A stretch of 64,000 nt of DNA from Mesorhizobium sp. LSHC420B00. Lineage in GTDB: Bacteria; Pseudomonadota; Alphaproteobacteria; Rhizobiales; Rhizobiaceae. The notes below the pieces were generated by a model. It saw only the letters and a list, made by a program, of their open reading frames with translations, searched no databases and was not told where the DNA came from. Below are positions 35,232-43,155 of this stretch, piece by piece (position 1 is the stretch's first letter; each line of letters begins with the position of its first letter). The DNA lies in the NCBI RefSeq assembly GCF_000503055.1, contig NZ_AYVY01000001.1, positions 235,592 through 299,591 on the forward strand, given 5' to 3'. The position numbers and the translations under genes are program-made.

Positions 35232-36275
35232 TCAGTTCTGTCTTGTGGGTGCCGGGCCATGGCTTGCCCGCGAGACAAGTGTCGGCCGGACCAGCCGCGT
35301 CAGTGGCGCGTCCGGCCTGTTGCCGATGACGGTCAGCAGCATCTCGCCGATCTCGCGCGCGCACTGGCGGATCGAGGCGTCGAAAGTGGTTAGCCCCGGC
35401 GGCGCATAGGCTGAGGCGGCTATGTTGTCGAAGCCGATCACCGAAAGGTCGCGAGGAATGGCAAGGCCGGCTCGGGCAGCCTCTTCCATCACCGTCAGCG
35501 CCAGCTCGTCGAACAGCGCGACAATGGCTGTCGGCCGCTCGGTGGCGTGCAGCAGCCGGTTGATTGCCTGGATGCGGGCACCGCGATCGAACCGCGGTGC
35601 CGTCGCCACATCGAGCCTGACCGACGGATCGCCTCGGCGGGCGATCGCGGCAGCGAGCCCATCCTGCCTGAGATGGCGAAACGTCATCGGCTCGGAAATC
35701 GTCACCAGGCCGAAATGGCGGTGTCCGAGATCGTAGAGCATGTCGAAGGCCTCGCCGAATGCGTGCGCGCCATCGGTATCGAGCCAATGATAGGCAAAGT
35801 CACCGTCGAGCAGCCGGCCATGCGCGACGAACGGAAAATTGCGTTGACGCAGGTAGGCAAGCCGCTCGTCGACCTCGGCGATGCGGGTGACGACGACCCC
35901 ATCGGCGCGTCCGGATTCGACAACATGGCGAAGCACGGAAAGTTCCGACTGGCCCTGCGCCGCTGCGGCCAGGATCAGGTCGGAGCCGTGCGAAACCAAC
36001 CCTTCGCCGAGCCCGGTGACGAATTCGCCGAGGAAGGAATCGACCAGATTGGGGCCACGGATCGGCAGCACCATGCCGACAAAACCGCTGCGGCCGGAGA
36101 CTAGCGTGCGGGCTGCCGTGTTCGGCACATAGCCGGCCTGGCGCGCGGCCTCGGTGACACGTTGGCGCGTTTTCAATGCGATCTGCTCGTGGCCGGCAAG
36201 GGCGCGCGAAACGGTGGTGATCGACAGGCCGAGCTGTGCGGCTAGTTCCTTGAGGGTGGTAACGCGGCCCGGCAT
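35232..36275 (-). CDS. LacI-family transcriptional repressor
   Basis: A 347-residue regulator. The HTH TTLKELAAQLGLSITTVSRALAGHEQIALKTRQRV (residues 6-40) and hinge are followed by a periplasmic-binding-like effector domain (GFVGMVLPIRGPNLVDSF; VIGFDNIAASAYAPPGLTTF). It is the first gene of the operon running to the GH63-like hydrolase. Two AAACGTTT palindromes directly upstream (36298-36305, 36329-36336) are classic LacI-family operators, so autoregulation together with the importer genes is likely, with the imported sugar or its product as inducer. Confidence 0.94.
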   Translation of the reverse strand: MPGRVTTLKELAAQLGLSITTVSRALAGHEQIALKTRQRVTEAARQAGYVPNTAARTLVSGRSGFVGMVLPIRGPNLVDSFLGEFVTGLGEGLVSHGSDLILAAAAQGQSELSVLRHVVESGRADGVVVTRIAEVDERLAYLRQRNFPFVAHGRLLDGDFAYHWLDTDGAHAFGEAFDMLYDLGHRHFGLVTISEPMTFRHLRQDGLAAAIARRGDPSVRLDVATAPRFDRGARIQAINRLLHATERPTAIVALFDELALTVMEEAARAGLAIPRDLSVIGFDNIAASAYAPPGLTTFDASIRQCAREIGEMLLTVIGNRPDAPLTRLVRPTLVSRASHGPAPTRQN

Positions 36276-36297
36276 CGTTCCTCTCGAACGAAGTTTG

Positions 36298-36336
36298 AAA
36301 CGTTTGTAATCAGTCCAAGCGAAATTGCAAACGTTT
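36298..36336. promoter_or_regulatory. Twin LacI-family operators
   Basis: Two identical palindromic cores AAACGTTT at 36298-36305 and 36329-36336, in contexts GAAACGTTTG and GCAAACGTTTTA. Their centres are 31 bp apart, about three helical turns, placing both on one DNA face. They lie 23 and 54 bp before the LacI ATG. The central CG flanked by A/T-rich arms is the usual LacI/GalR operator form. Confidence 0.8.
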
Positions 36337-36457
36337 TAAATGCGAGCGATCGGTGTTGCTTCTTGCCCGTTGGTTCGCGCGGCCCTGTTCGGCCCCGGGC
36401 CGGCAAGCTTCCGGACGGAGATTTAAACGCAGCGGTTGCTTGACTCGGACGGCGCCT

Positions 36458-36473
36458 TGTGAAAAATTTTACA
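36458..36473. promoter_or_regulatory. Palindrome upstream of eryD, possible EryD operator
   Basis: TGT-n-AAA-nn-TTT-n-ACA, an inverted repeat with all 12 defined positions symmetric, 30 bp before the eryD ATG and about 13 bp after a TTGACT hexamer (36440-36445). SorC-family repressors often bind their own promoter, so this is a candidate EryD site. Confidence 0.4.
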
Positions 36474-36502
36474 GCAACTGATAAAAATATCAAAGGGCGG
36501 AA

Positions 36503-37477
36503 ATGGTTGGTTTTGGCAACGGCCTGCTGCGCGACGATGAGACCGGGATGGCAGCCCGCGCTGCCTGGCTTCACTATGCCGGCGGCCTGACCCAGTCGGA
36601 AGTCGCCAAGCGGCTCGGCCTGACCAGCCTCAAGGCGCACCGCCTCATCACCAAGGCCAATCAGGAGGGCCTGGTCAAAGTCTATATCGATGGCGAAGTC
36701 TCAGAATGCGTGGAACTCGAGGACGAGTTATCCGGCCGTTACGGCCTCGACTATTGCGAGGTGGTCCCGGACTTCGATGCCGAAGACCTGCCGCTCAAGG
36801 CGCTCGGCATTGCCGGCGCGCAGTTTCTCAAGCGCGAGATCGAACGCGGCGAGGAGGCGCTGATAGGCGTCGGCCACGGCCGCACGCTTGCCGCCTGCGT
36901 CGAATATCTGCCGCGCATATCGGCCGGCAGGATCCGTTTCGTTTCGCTGCTTGGCGGCCTGACGCGCAAGTTCTCCGCCAATCCGCATGACGTCATCCAC
37001 CGCGTCGCCGAACGGACCGGCGCGGAGGCCTATGTGATGCCGGTGCCGATGTTCGCCAACACGGTCGAGGATCGAACGGTGCTGCTCGGGCAGAAGGGCG
37101 TCAGCGATGTCTTCGACCTCGCCAAGACCGCCGACTTGCTCATTGCCGGCATTGGCACCGCCGAGCGTGAGGCCTCGCTTGTCGCCACCGGCATGATCGA
37201 AAAGGGCGAGATGGAGGAGATCCGCCGCAACGGCGGCGTCGGCGAACTGCTCGGCCATTTCTTCGACGATGCCGGAAAGGCCGTCGCGACGACGCTTTCC
37301 GACCGGGCGCTGGCACTGGCGCGCGAAGACATCAGCAACCGCAGGATTGTCGCCGTCGCCGGCGGCAAGGTGAAGGTTCGCGCCATCAAGTCAGTGCTGG
37401 AGGGCCGCTATCTCAAAGGCCTGATAACCGACGAGCGGACGGCGCGATCGCTCGTGGAACAGACGCCGGTCGGGTAG
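36503..37477 (+). CDS. eryD: SorC/DeoR-type regulator EryD of erythritol catabolism
   Basis: A 324-residue regulator: N-terminal HTH (LTQSEVAKRLGLTSLKAHRLITKA, about 28-53) and a SorC sugar-phosphate-binding domain (ALIGVGHGRTLAACVEYLP, LLGGLTRKFSANPHDVIHRVAERTGAEAYVMPVP). The opening LLRDDETGMAARAAWLHY and the whole effector domain strongly resemble Brucella EryD, which represses the ery operon and is relieved by erythritol. Here it precedes the importer genes and reads in the same direction. GGGCGG lies shortly before the ATG. Confidence 0.92.
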   Translation: MVGFGNGLLRDDETGMAARAAWLHYAGGLTQSEVAKRLGLTSLKAHRLITKANQEGLVKVYIDGEVSECVELEDELSGRYGLDYCEVVPDFDAEDLPLKALGIAGAQFLKREIERGEEALIGVGHGRTLAACVEYLPRISAGRIRFVSLLGGLTRKFSANPHDVIHRVAERTGAEAYVMPVPMFANTVEDRTVLLGQKGVSDVFDLAKTADLLIAGIGTAEREASLVATGMIEKGEMEEIRRNGGVGELLGHFFDDAGKAVATTLSDRALALAREDISNRRIVAVAGGKVKVRAIKSVLEGRYLKGLITDERTARSLVEQTPVG

Positions 37478-37521
37478 CCGGCAACCATTTCGTTGAAACT
37501 ACCCTGTGGAGGAGAAGAGAA

Positions 37522-38967
37522 ATGCATGAGAAAGAGAAAGACCTCATCGACGCGTTCCTGCGTGGACAAGTCGGCCGCCGTGGGCTGATCAAGGGCCTCG
37601 GTGCAATGGGCCTTGCCGCCAGCACCGCCGGTACACTGCTCAATTTCGGGCAGACCCGCGCCCTGGCAGCTGATTTCGACTGGCAGGCGCATAAGGGCAA
37701 GACCATCAAGCTGCTGCTCAACAAGCATCCGTACGCCGATGCGATGATTGCCAACCTCGACAACTTCAAGAAGCTGACCGGCATGGAAGTCGTCTATGAC
37801 GTGTTCCCCGAAGACGTCTATTTCGACAAGGTTACCGCCGCGCTGTCGGCCAGCTCGCCCGAATACGATGCCTTCATGACCGGCGCCTACATGACCTGGA
37901 CCTACGGCCCGGCCGGCTGGATCACCGATCTCAACGAATGGATCAAGGATCCGGCCAAGACCAACCCGAAATATGCCTGGGACGACTTCCTGCCCGGCGT
38001 CAAGAATTCTTGCGCCTGGAACGGCCAGCCGGGCGGCGCGCTCGGTTCGGAAGACGCCAAGCAATGGTGCATTCCGTGGGGCTTCGAGCAGAACAACATC
38101 ACCTACAACAAGGGCATGTTCGACAAGGTCGGCGTCAGCGTTCCCGGCAATATGGATGAAATGGTCGCTACGGCGGCGAAGCTTACCAAGGATGTTGGTG
38201 GCGGCGTCTACGGCATCGGCGTGCGCGGCTCGCGCTCCTGGGCAACGATCCACCCGGGCTTCCTGTCGGCTTACGCTAATTTCGACCAGAAGGACCTGAA
38301 CGTCTCGGCTGACGGCAAGCTGTCGGCCGCGATGAGCACCGCCGAATCCAAGGCTTTCCACAAGCAGTGGGTGCAGATGATCCAGGAGAGCGGCCCCAAG
38401 GACTGGTCGACCTACACCTGGTATCAGGTCGGCACCGATCTCGGTGCAGGTGCGTCGGCGATGATTTTCGACGCCGATATCCTCGGCTATTTCATGAATG
38501 GCGGCGACAACAAGATGGCCGGCAAGCTCGCCTTTTCCGCGTTCAAGGCCAACCCGGCCGCCAAGGCGCCGACGCCCAATATCTGGATCTGGTCGCTGTC
38601 GATGTCCAACTTCTCGAAGGACAAGGACGCCACTTGGTACTTCATGCAATGGGCATCCGGACCCGAGCATGCATTGTTCGGTGCGACCAAGATGGACTTC
38701 GTCAATCCGGTTCGTCAGTCGGTCTGGAACGACGAGATGTTCCGCGAGAAGCTGAACAAGAGCTATCCGGGCTACGTCGAGATGTTCGACGTCTCGGCGC
38801 CGGGCGCCAGCATCAAGTTCACACCGCAGCCGCTGTTCTTCGATCTCACCACCGAATGGGCGGCGACGCTGCAGAAGATGGTGGCCAAGGAAGTGCCGGT
38901 CGACGAAGGCCTCGACAAGTTGGCCGAGAGCATCAACAGCCAGCTCAAGGAAGCCGGGCTCGGCTAA
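37522..38967 (+). CDS. Polyol ABC importer periplasmic binding protein (MptA/GlpV-like)
   Basis: A 481-residue family 1 solute-binding protein. The leader RRGLIKGLGAMGLAASTAGTLL has a twin-arginine-like start and ends before ADFDWQAHKGKTIKLLLNKHPYADAMI. Length and the Cys pair in KNSCAWNGQPGG...QWCIPWGFEQNNI match the binding proteins of rhizobial polyol systems with two ATPases (mpt or glpSTPQV type). GGAGGAG upstream gives a strong ribosome site. With eryABC downstream, erythritol and perhaps adonitol or L-arabitol are the likely ligands. A stable hairpin follows the stop. Confidence 0.88.
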   Translation: MHEKEKDLIDAFLRGQVGRRGLIKGLGAMGLAASTAGTLLNFGQTRALAADFDWQAHKGKTIKLLLNKHPYADAMIANLDNFKKLTGMEVVYDVFPEDVYFDKVTAALSASSPEYDAFMTGAYMTWTYGPAGWITDLNEWIKDPAKTNPKYAWDDFLPGVKNSCAWNGQPGGALGSEDAKQWCIPWGFEQNNITYNKGMFDKVGVSVPGNMDEMVATAAKLTKDVGGGVYGIGVRGSRSWATIHPGFLSAYANFDQKDLNVSADGKLSAAMSTAESKAFHKQWVQMIQESGPKDWSTYTWYQVGTDLGAGASAMIFDADILGYFMNGGDNKMAGKLAFSAFKANPAAKAPTPNIWIWSLSMSNFSKDKDATWYFMQWASGPEHALFGATKMDFVNPVRQSVWNDEMFREKLNKSYPGYVEMFDVSAPGASIKFTPQPLFFDLTTEWAATLQKMVAKEVPVDEGLDKLAESINSQLKEAGLG

Positions 38968-38977
38968 AGCCGCGGCC

Positions 38978-39005
38978 AAGGCTGGCCCGTCCGCGGGTCA
39001 GCCTT
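38978..39005 (+). other. Strong intercistronic hairpin after the binding-protein gene
   Basis: Arms AAGGCTGGCCCG and CGGGTCAGCCTT form a 12-bp stem (one G-U pair) closed by a 4-base loop, 11 bases after the stop codon. Only three T follow, so a partial terminator or 3' mRNA stabiliser is more likely than full termination. It would favour high binding-protein expression over the permeases. Confidence 0.65.
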
Positions 39006-39120
39006 TGAGATGTGATACGTTTGCGACGCGGTGCCGAGCGGTACCGCCTGCTCGCCCGACCGGCCGCCTTGCTCCCTTGGGCGGCCGGGACGGCGAAGCA
39101 ACAGAATGACGGAGCAGCAG

Positions 39121-40044
39121 ATGACTGCGGCGACAATACAAAGAAACAGGCCGTCGGGCTTCAGGATCAGCAAGCGGGTGCTGCCCTATCTCCTTAGCTT
39201 GCCGGCCTTGCTGGTCTGCATCGGCATCCTGATCCCGTTCTTCACATCGGTGGTCTATTCTTTCCAGCGCTACCGATTGAGCCAGCCTTGGGCGCGGCAA
39301 TTCAACTGGGGCGACAACTATATCTCGTTCTTCACCGACCCGAAGTTCTGGAACACGCTGCAGGTGTCGCTGCTCTACGCCGGCATCACCGTCGTGCTCG
39401 AGTTGCTTCTCGGTCTCGGCATCGCCATGCTGCTGCAAAAGCGCTCGACGCTGAACAACTTCATCTCGATCATGCTGTTGATGCCGCTGATGACGGCGCC
39501 AGCGCTCGCCGCGCTGATGTGGAAGCTGATGACCAATCCCGGCTTTGGCGTGCTCAGCTATCTCGCCAGCCTGATCGGGCTGCAGGATTTCCGCTGGGCC
39601 TCGTCGCCCTCGACGGCACTGCTCACCGTCGTGCTTGTCGACATCTGGGTCTACACGCCCTTCATCATGATCCTGCTGCTTGCCGGTCTGCGCAGCCTGC
39701 CGACGCAGCCCTTCGAGGCGGCAGCACTTGACGGCGTGCCGCGCAGCTTCGTGTTCTTCCGCATCACCCTGCCGATGCTAACCCCCTATATCCTGACGGC
39801 GACATTGTTCCGCCTGCTCGATTCCATCCAGCAGTTCGACATCATCTACGCCATGACCCAGGGTGGTCCGGGCGACACGCTGACCGTGTTCCAGGTCGAG
39901 GCCTATCTCAACTTCTTCCAGTCGACCAATGTCGGCCGCTCGGCGGCGCTGATGATCATCCTGTGGGCGATCACCTATTTCCTCTCGAACATCTTCATCA
40001 AGAACTGGCTGCGGCTGCGCGAACGCGCCCGCGGCCAGGCATAG
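39121..40044 (+). CDS. Polyol ABC importer permease (MalF-type)
   Basis: A 307-residue CUT1 permease with six membrane helices: VLPYLLSLPALLVCIGILIPFFTSVVYSF first, EAA loop FEAAALDGVPRSFVFFRITLPMLTPYI, then QFDIIYAMTQGGPGDTL. GGAG six bases upstream of ATG 39121 favours it over an in-frame ATG at 39106. First of the two channel subunits, 153 bp after the binding-protein gene. Confidence 0.9.
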   Translation: MTAATIQRNRPSGFRISKRVLPYLLSLPALLVCIGILIPFFTSVVYSFQRYRLSQPWARQFNWGDNYISFFTDPKFWNTLQVSLLYAGITVVLELLLGLGIAMLLQKRSTLNNFISIMLLMPLMTAPALAALMWKLMTNPGFGVLSYLASLIGLQDFRWASSPSTALLTVVLVDIWVYTPFIMILLLAGLRSLPTQPFEAAALDGVPRSFVFFRITLPMLTPYILTATLFRLLDSIQQFDIIYAMTQGGPGDTLTVFQVEAYLNFFQSTNVGRSAALMIILWAITYFLSNIFIKNWLRLRERARGQA

Positions 40045-40053
40045 GAGGCTGGC

Positions 40054-40911
40054 ATGGAACATACCTCCCTTCTCGAACGCATCCTGCGCGGCATAGCCCT
40101 GGCGCTGGTCGTGATCTTCTTCATGTTCCCGATCGTCTGGATCCTGATGATGTCATTCCAGACCAACGAGACAATCCTGCGGATTCCGCCACAGCTTGTC
40201 TTCGAGCCGACGCTCGCCAACTACACCGCCTTGATCACCGGCAAGCTGATGACGGCGGCCGGCACGCTCGACATCGCCTTCATGCGCAATCTCTGCAATT
40301 CCGTCTTCCTGTCGGTCACCTCGGTTGCCGTCGCGTTGCTGCTCGGCGTGCCGGCCGCCTATGCGTTTGCGCGGCATAAGTTTCGCGGCTCGGAGGACAT
40401 TGCCTTCACGCTGCTGTCGTTCCGTTTCGCGCCGGCGCTGCTGGTGCTTTTGCCGCTCACCCTCTATTTCCAGAAGCTCGGGCTGGCCAATACCTATATC
40501 GGGCTGATCTGGGTCTACCAGCTGATCTGCCTGCCGCTGATCCTGTGGATCGTGCGCGGCTATTTCGAGGATATACCGGCCGACATCGAATACGCCTACC
40601 GCATTGCCGGACATTCCTGGTTTGCTACCTTCCGCAAGATCGCGCTGCCGCTCGCCGGCCCAGGCATTGCCGCTGCCGGCCTGCTCGCCTTTATCTTTGC
40701 CTGGAACAATTTCGTTTTTGCGCTGGTGCTCGCCTCGGCCGACAAGCAGCCGGTGACGGTCGGCGCGCTCGCCTTCATCACGTCCTCCGGCATCCAGTAT
40801 GGCCAGATTTCGGCGGCGATCGTGCTGTCGATCACGCCGACCCTGGCGCTCGCTCTCTATGCGCAACGCTATCTGGTCGAAGGCCTGTCGCTTGGCGCGG
40901 TGAAAGGATAG
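40054..40911 (+). CDS. Polyol ABC importer permease (MalG-type)
   Basis: A 285-residue CUT1 permease. LALVVIFFMFPIVWILMMSF is the first helix, FARHKFRGSEDIAFTLLS and the EAA loop IEYAYRIAGHSWFATFRKIALPLAGPG are in place, and the C-terminus ends YAQRYLVEGLSLGAVKG. AGGAGG six bases before the ATG; the stop of the first permease overlaps this ribosome site. Operates with the MalF-type partner. Confidence 0.93.
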   Translation: MEHTSLLERILRGIALALVVIFFMFPIVWILMMSFQTNETILRIPPQLVFEPTLANYTALITGKLMTAAGTLDIAFMRNLCNSVFLSVTSVAVALLLGVPAAYAFARHKFRGSEDIAFTLLSFRFAPALLVLLPLTLYFQKLGLANTYIGLIWVYQLICLPLILWIVRGYFEDIPADIEYAYRIAGHSWFATFRKIALPLAGPGIAAAGLLAFIFAWNNFVFALVLASADKQPVTVGALAFITSSGIQYGQISAAIVLSITPTLALALYAQRYLVEGLSLGAVKG

Positions 40912-40915
40912 TCCG

Positions 40916-42034
40916 ATGGCAAGCCTCGAACTGCGAAACATCGTCAAGCGCTATAAAAGCCAGACCGTTCTCGACAATCTGTCGCTGACCGTCGCCGACG
41001 GCGAAACGCTGGTCCTGTTCGGACCGTCCGGCGCCGGCAAGACGGTGCTGTTGCGGCTGGTGGCCGGGGTCATCGACCCCGACGAGGGAAAGATCCTCAT
41101 CGGCGGCGAGGACATGACCGATCTCGACGCCGAGTTCCGCGGCGTCGGCATGGCATTCCAGAACTTCGCGCTGTTCCCGCATATGACGGCGTTCGACAAC
41201 ATAGCCACGCCTCTGCAGGCGAAGCACTCATCGCAGGGCACGATAAAGACCGGCGTCGAGAGCGTCGCTAAGCTGTTGAAAATCGGCCATGTGCTCAGCC
41301 ACAAGCCGCGGGCGCTGTCCAACGGCCAGAAGCAACGCACCGCGCTTGCCCGCGCGTTGGTCGGCTCGCCGCCGCTGCTGCTGCTCGATGATCCCTTGCG
41401 CAACGTCGATGCCAAATTGCGCTTCGAAATGCGCCTCGAGCTGCCAAGGCTGCTCGCCGATCGTGGCGCGACCGTCATCTACGTCACCCAAGACTACAAG
41501 GAAGCGATGGCGCTCGGCGACCGCATCGCGGTGATGTCGCAAGGCGTCGTCAAACAGCTCGGCACGCCCGAGCAGATCTATCGCGAGCCGGCCAATGTCG
41601 AGATTGCCCGGCTGTTCGGCGACCCGACCATCAACCTTCTGGACGTCAAGCCGTCGCGGGACGCCAAGGGCATCTATGTCGGCCTGTCCAACGTCCAGGT
41701 CCATCTTGCCGGCGCGCATGAGGCGGCGGTCGGCCGTGATTGCGTGATCGGCCTGCGGCCGGAGGCTCTGGCGTTTGTTGATGAAGGCACGCCCGGCGCC
41801 ATCCCGGTGACGGTCGAGGCTGAGACGCCGCTCAACGAGAAGATCGTCACCCTGGCGCGAACCGTGCGCGGCCGTGAAATCTTGGTCTCGCGTCCGTCCG
41901 GGACACCTGGCCAATCCGAGGGCAGGGCGCATATAGCCGTCGACAGCAAAAGCGCCCTGCTGTTCGATCGCGCGAGCGGCGAGCGCATTGGCTCGAAAAA
42001 CGTCGTCAATTTGCGCAGTGGAGAAGCGGCATGA
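40916..42034 (+). CDS. Polyol ABC importer ATPase 1 with degenerate catalytic residues (GlpS-like)
   Basis: A 372-residue MalK-type ATPase with TOBE domain. Walker A GPSGAGKT (36-43) and Q-loop Gln82 are normal. The signature is LSNGQ (134-138) rather than LSGGQ; the catalytic Glu after Walker B is Asp (LLLLDDP, Asp158-Asp159); the switch His is Gln192 (YVTQDY). This half therefore probably binds ATP but hydrolyses it poorly. It is coupled by ATGA to the second ATPase gene, whose catalytic residues are intact. Such paired ATPases are a feature of rhizobial polyol and glycerol importers. Confidence 0.9.
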   Translation: MASLELRNIVKRYKSQTVLDNLSLTVADGETLVLFGPSGAGKTVLLRLVAGVIDPDEGKILIGGEDMTDLDAEFRGVGMAFQNFALFPHMTAFDNIATPLQAKHSSQGTIKTGVESVAKLLKIGHVLSHKPRALSNGQKQRTALARALVGSPPLLLLDDPLRNVDAKLRFEMRLELPRLLADRGATVIYVTQDYKEAMALGDRIAVMSQGVVKQLGTPEQIYREPANVEIARLFGDPTINLLDVKPSRDAKGIYVGLSNVQVHLAGAHEAAVGRDCVIGLRPEALAFVDEGTPGAIPVTVEAETPLNEKIVTLARTVRGREILVSRPSGTPGQSEGRAHIAVDSKSALLFDRASGERIGSKNVVNLRSGEAA

Positions 42035-43155
42035 GCCCAAGCGCAATCACCCTCTCAGGCGTCGACAAGTTCTACGGTCCGATCGACCGCGGTGTGCATG
42101 CGGTCAAGAACCTGACGATGGAAATCGCCAAGGGCGAGATCGTGGCGCTGCTCGGCTCGTCCGGTTGCGGCAAGACCTCGACATTGCGTATGATCGCAGG
42201 CTTCGAAGAGGTCTCGCGTGGCACCATCGCGGTTGCCGGCCGCAAGGTGCACACGTTGCCGCCGGTCAGGCGCAACGTCGCAATGGCCTTCGAGGGCTAT
42301 TCGCTCTATCCGCCCCTGACCGTGCGCGAGAACATGGCCTTCGCCCTCAAGGCGGCCAGGCTGGCGAAGAGTGCGGTCGATGCAAAGGTTGCCAACATCG
42401 CCAAGCTGCTCGAGATCGAGGACATTCTCGAGCGCTATCCGAGCTCGATCTCCGGTGGCCAGCAGCAGCGCGCCAGCCTCGGCCGGGCGCTGATCCGCGA
42501 GGCCGACCTGCATCTGCTGGACGAGCCGATGGGCCAGCTCGAGCCGCAGCTTCGCGCCGTGCTGCGCGGCCGCATCAAGCATTTCATCAAGGAGCGTGGC
42601 CTGACCGCGATCCTGGTCACGCACGACCAGACCGAGGCCAATGCGCTGGCCGATCGCATCGCCGTCATGGAGGGCGGCGTGCTGCAGCAGTTCGATACGC
42701 CTGACAGGCTCAAGGAACGGCCGGCAAACCTGTTCACCGGCACCTTCGTCGGCGAGCCGCCGATGAATGTCTTCGAGGCCTATGTCGGCACGGCTGCCGA
42801 CAAGATCAGTCTCAAGCTGCCCGACGGGCTTTCGCTCGACTACGACAAGGACGCGTTCAGCGGCCCAGTTCGCGATGAATTGCTCAACCGGCAACGCGTC
42901 GTCATCGGTGTCAGGCCCTATGCCGTCCGCCGCTCCAAGGACGGTGTGCCGGCCACGGTTTCGGCCAATCAATGGCTCGGCGACCAGACCCATATCGCCG
43001 CCGACTTCGCCGGCGGCTCGCTGGTTCTGGTCGAACATGACCGGACTCGCCTGGAACTCGGGGCGCCTATCAAGGTCAGCATCGATCCAAAAAACCTGCA
43101 CGTCTTCGATCAGGCGAGCGGCGACGCCATTTCGCACGGCACGGAGCTTGCCTGA
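42031..43155 (+). CDS. Polyol ABC importer ATPase 2 (GlpT-like)
   Basis: A 374-residue MalK-type ATPase. Walker A GSSGCGKT (42-49), signature ISGGQQQR (140-147), Walker B plus catalytic Glu (LHLLDEP, Asp164-Glu165) and switch His198 (VTHDQ) are intact, so this is the catalytic half of the pair. The Q-loop residue is Glu88 (AMAFEGYSLYP) instead of Gln, and the D-loop reads GQLEP rather than SNLDA. The TOBE region ends DPKNLHVFDQASG. The stop overlaps the eryA ATG by one base (TGATG). Confidence 0.92.
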   Translation: MSPSAITLSGVDKFYGPIDRGVHAVKNLTMEIAKGEIVALLGSSGCGKTSTLRMIAGFEEVSRGTIAVAGRKVHTLPPVRRNVAMAFEGYSLYPPLTVRENMAFALKAARLAKSAVDAKVANIAKLLEIEDILERYPSSISGGQQQRASLGRALIREADLHLLDEPMGQLEPQLRAVLRGRIKHFIKERGLTAILVTHDQTEANALADRIAVMEGGVLQQFDTPDRLKERPANLFTGTFVGEPPMNVFEAYVGTAADKISLKLPDGLSLDYDKDAFSGPVRDELLNRQRVVIGVRPYAVRRSKDGVPATVSANQWLGDQTHIAADFAGGSLVLVEHDRTRLELGAPIKVSIDPKNLHVFDQASGDAISHGTELA

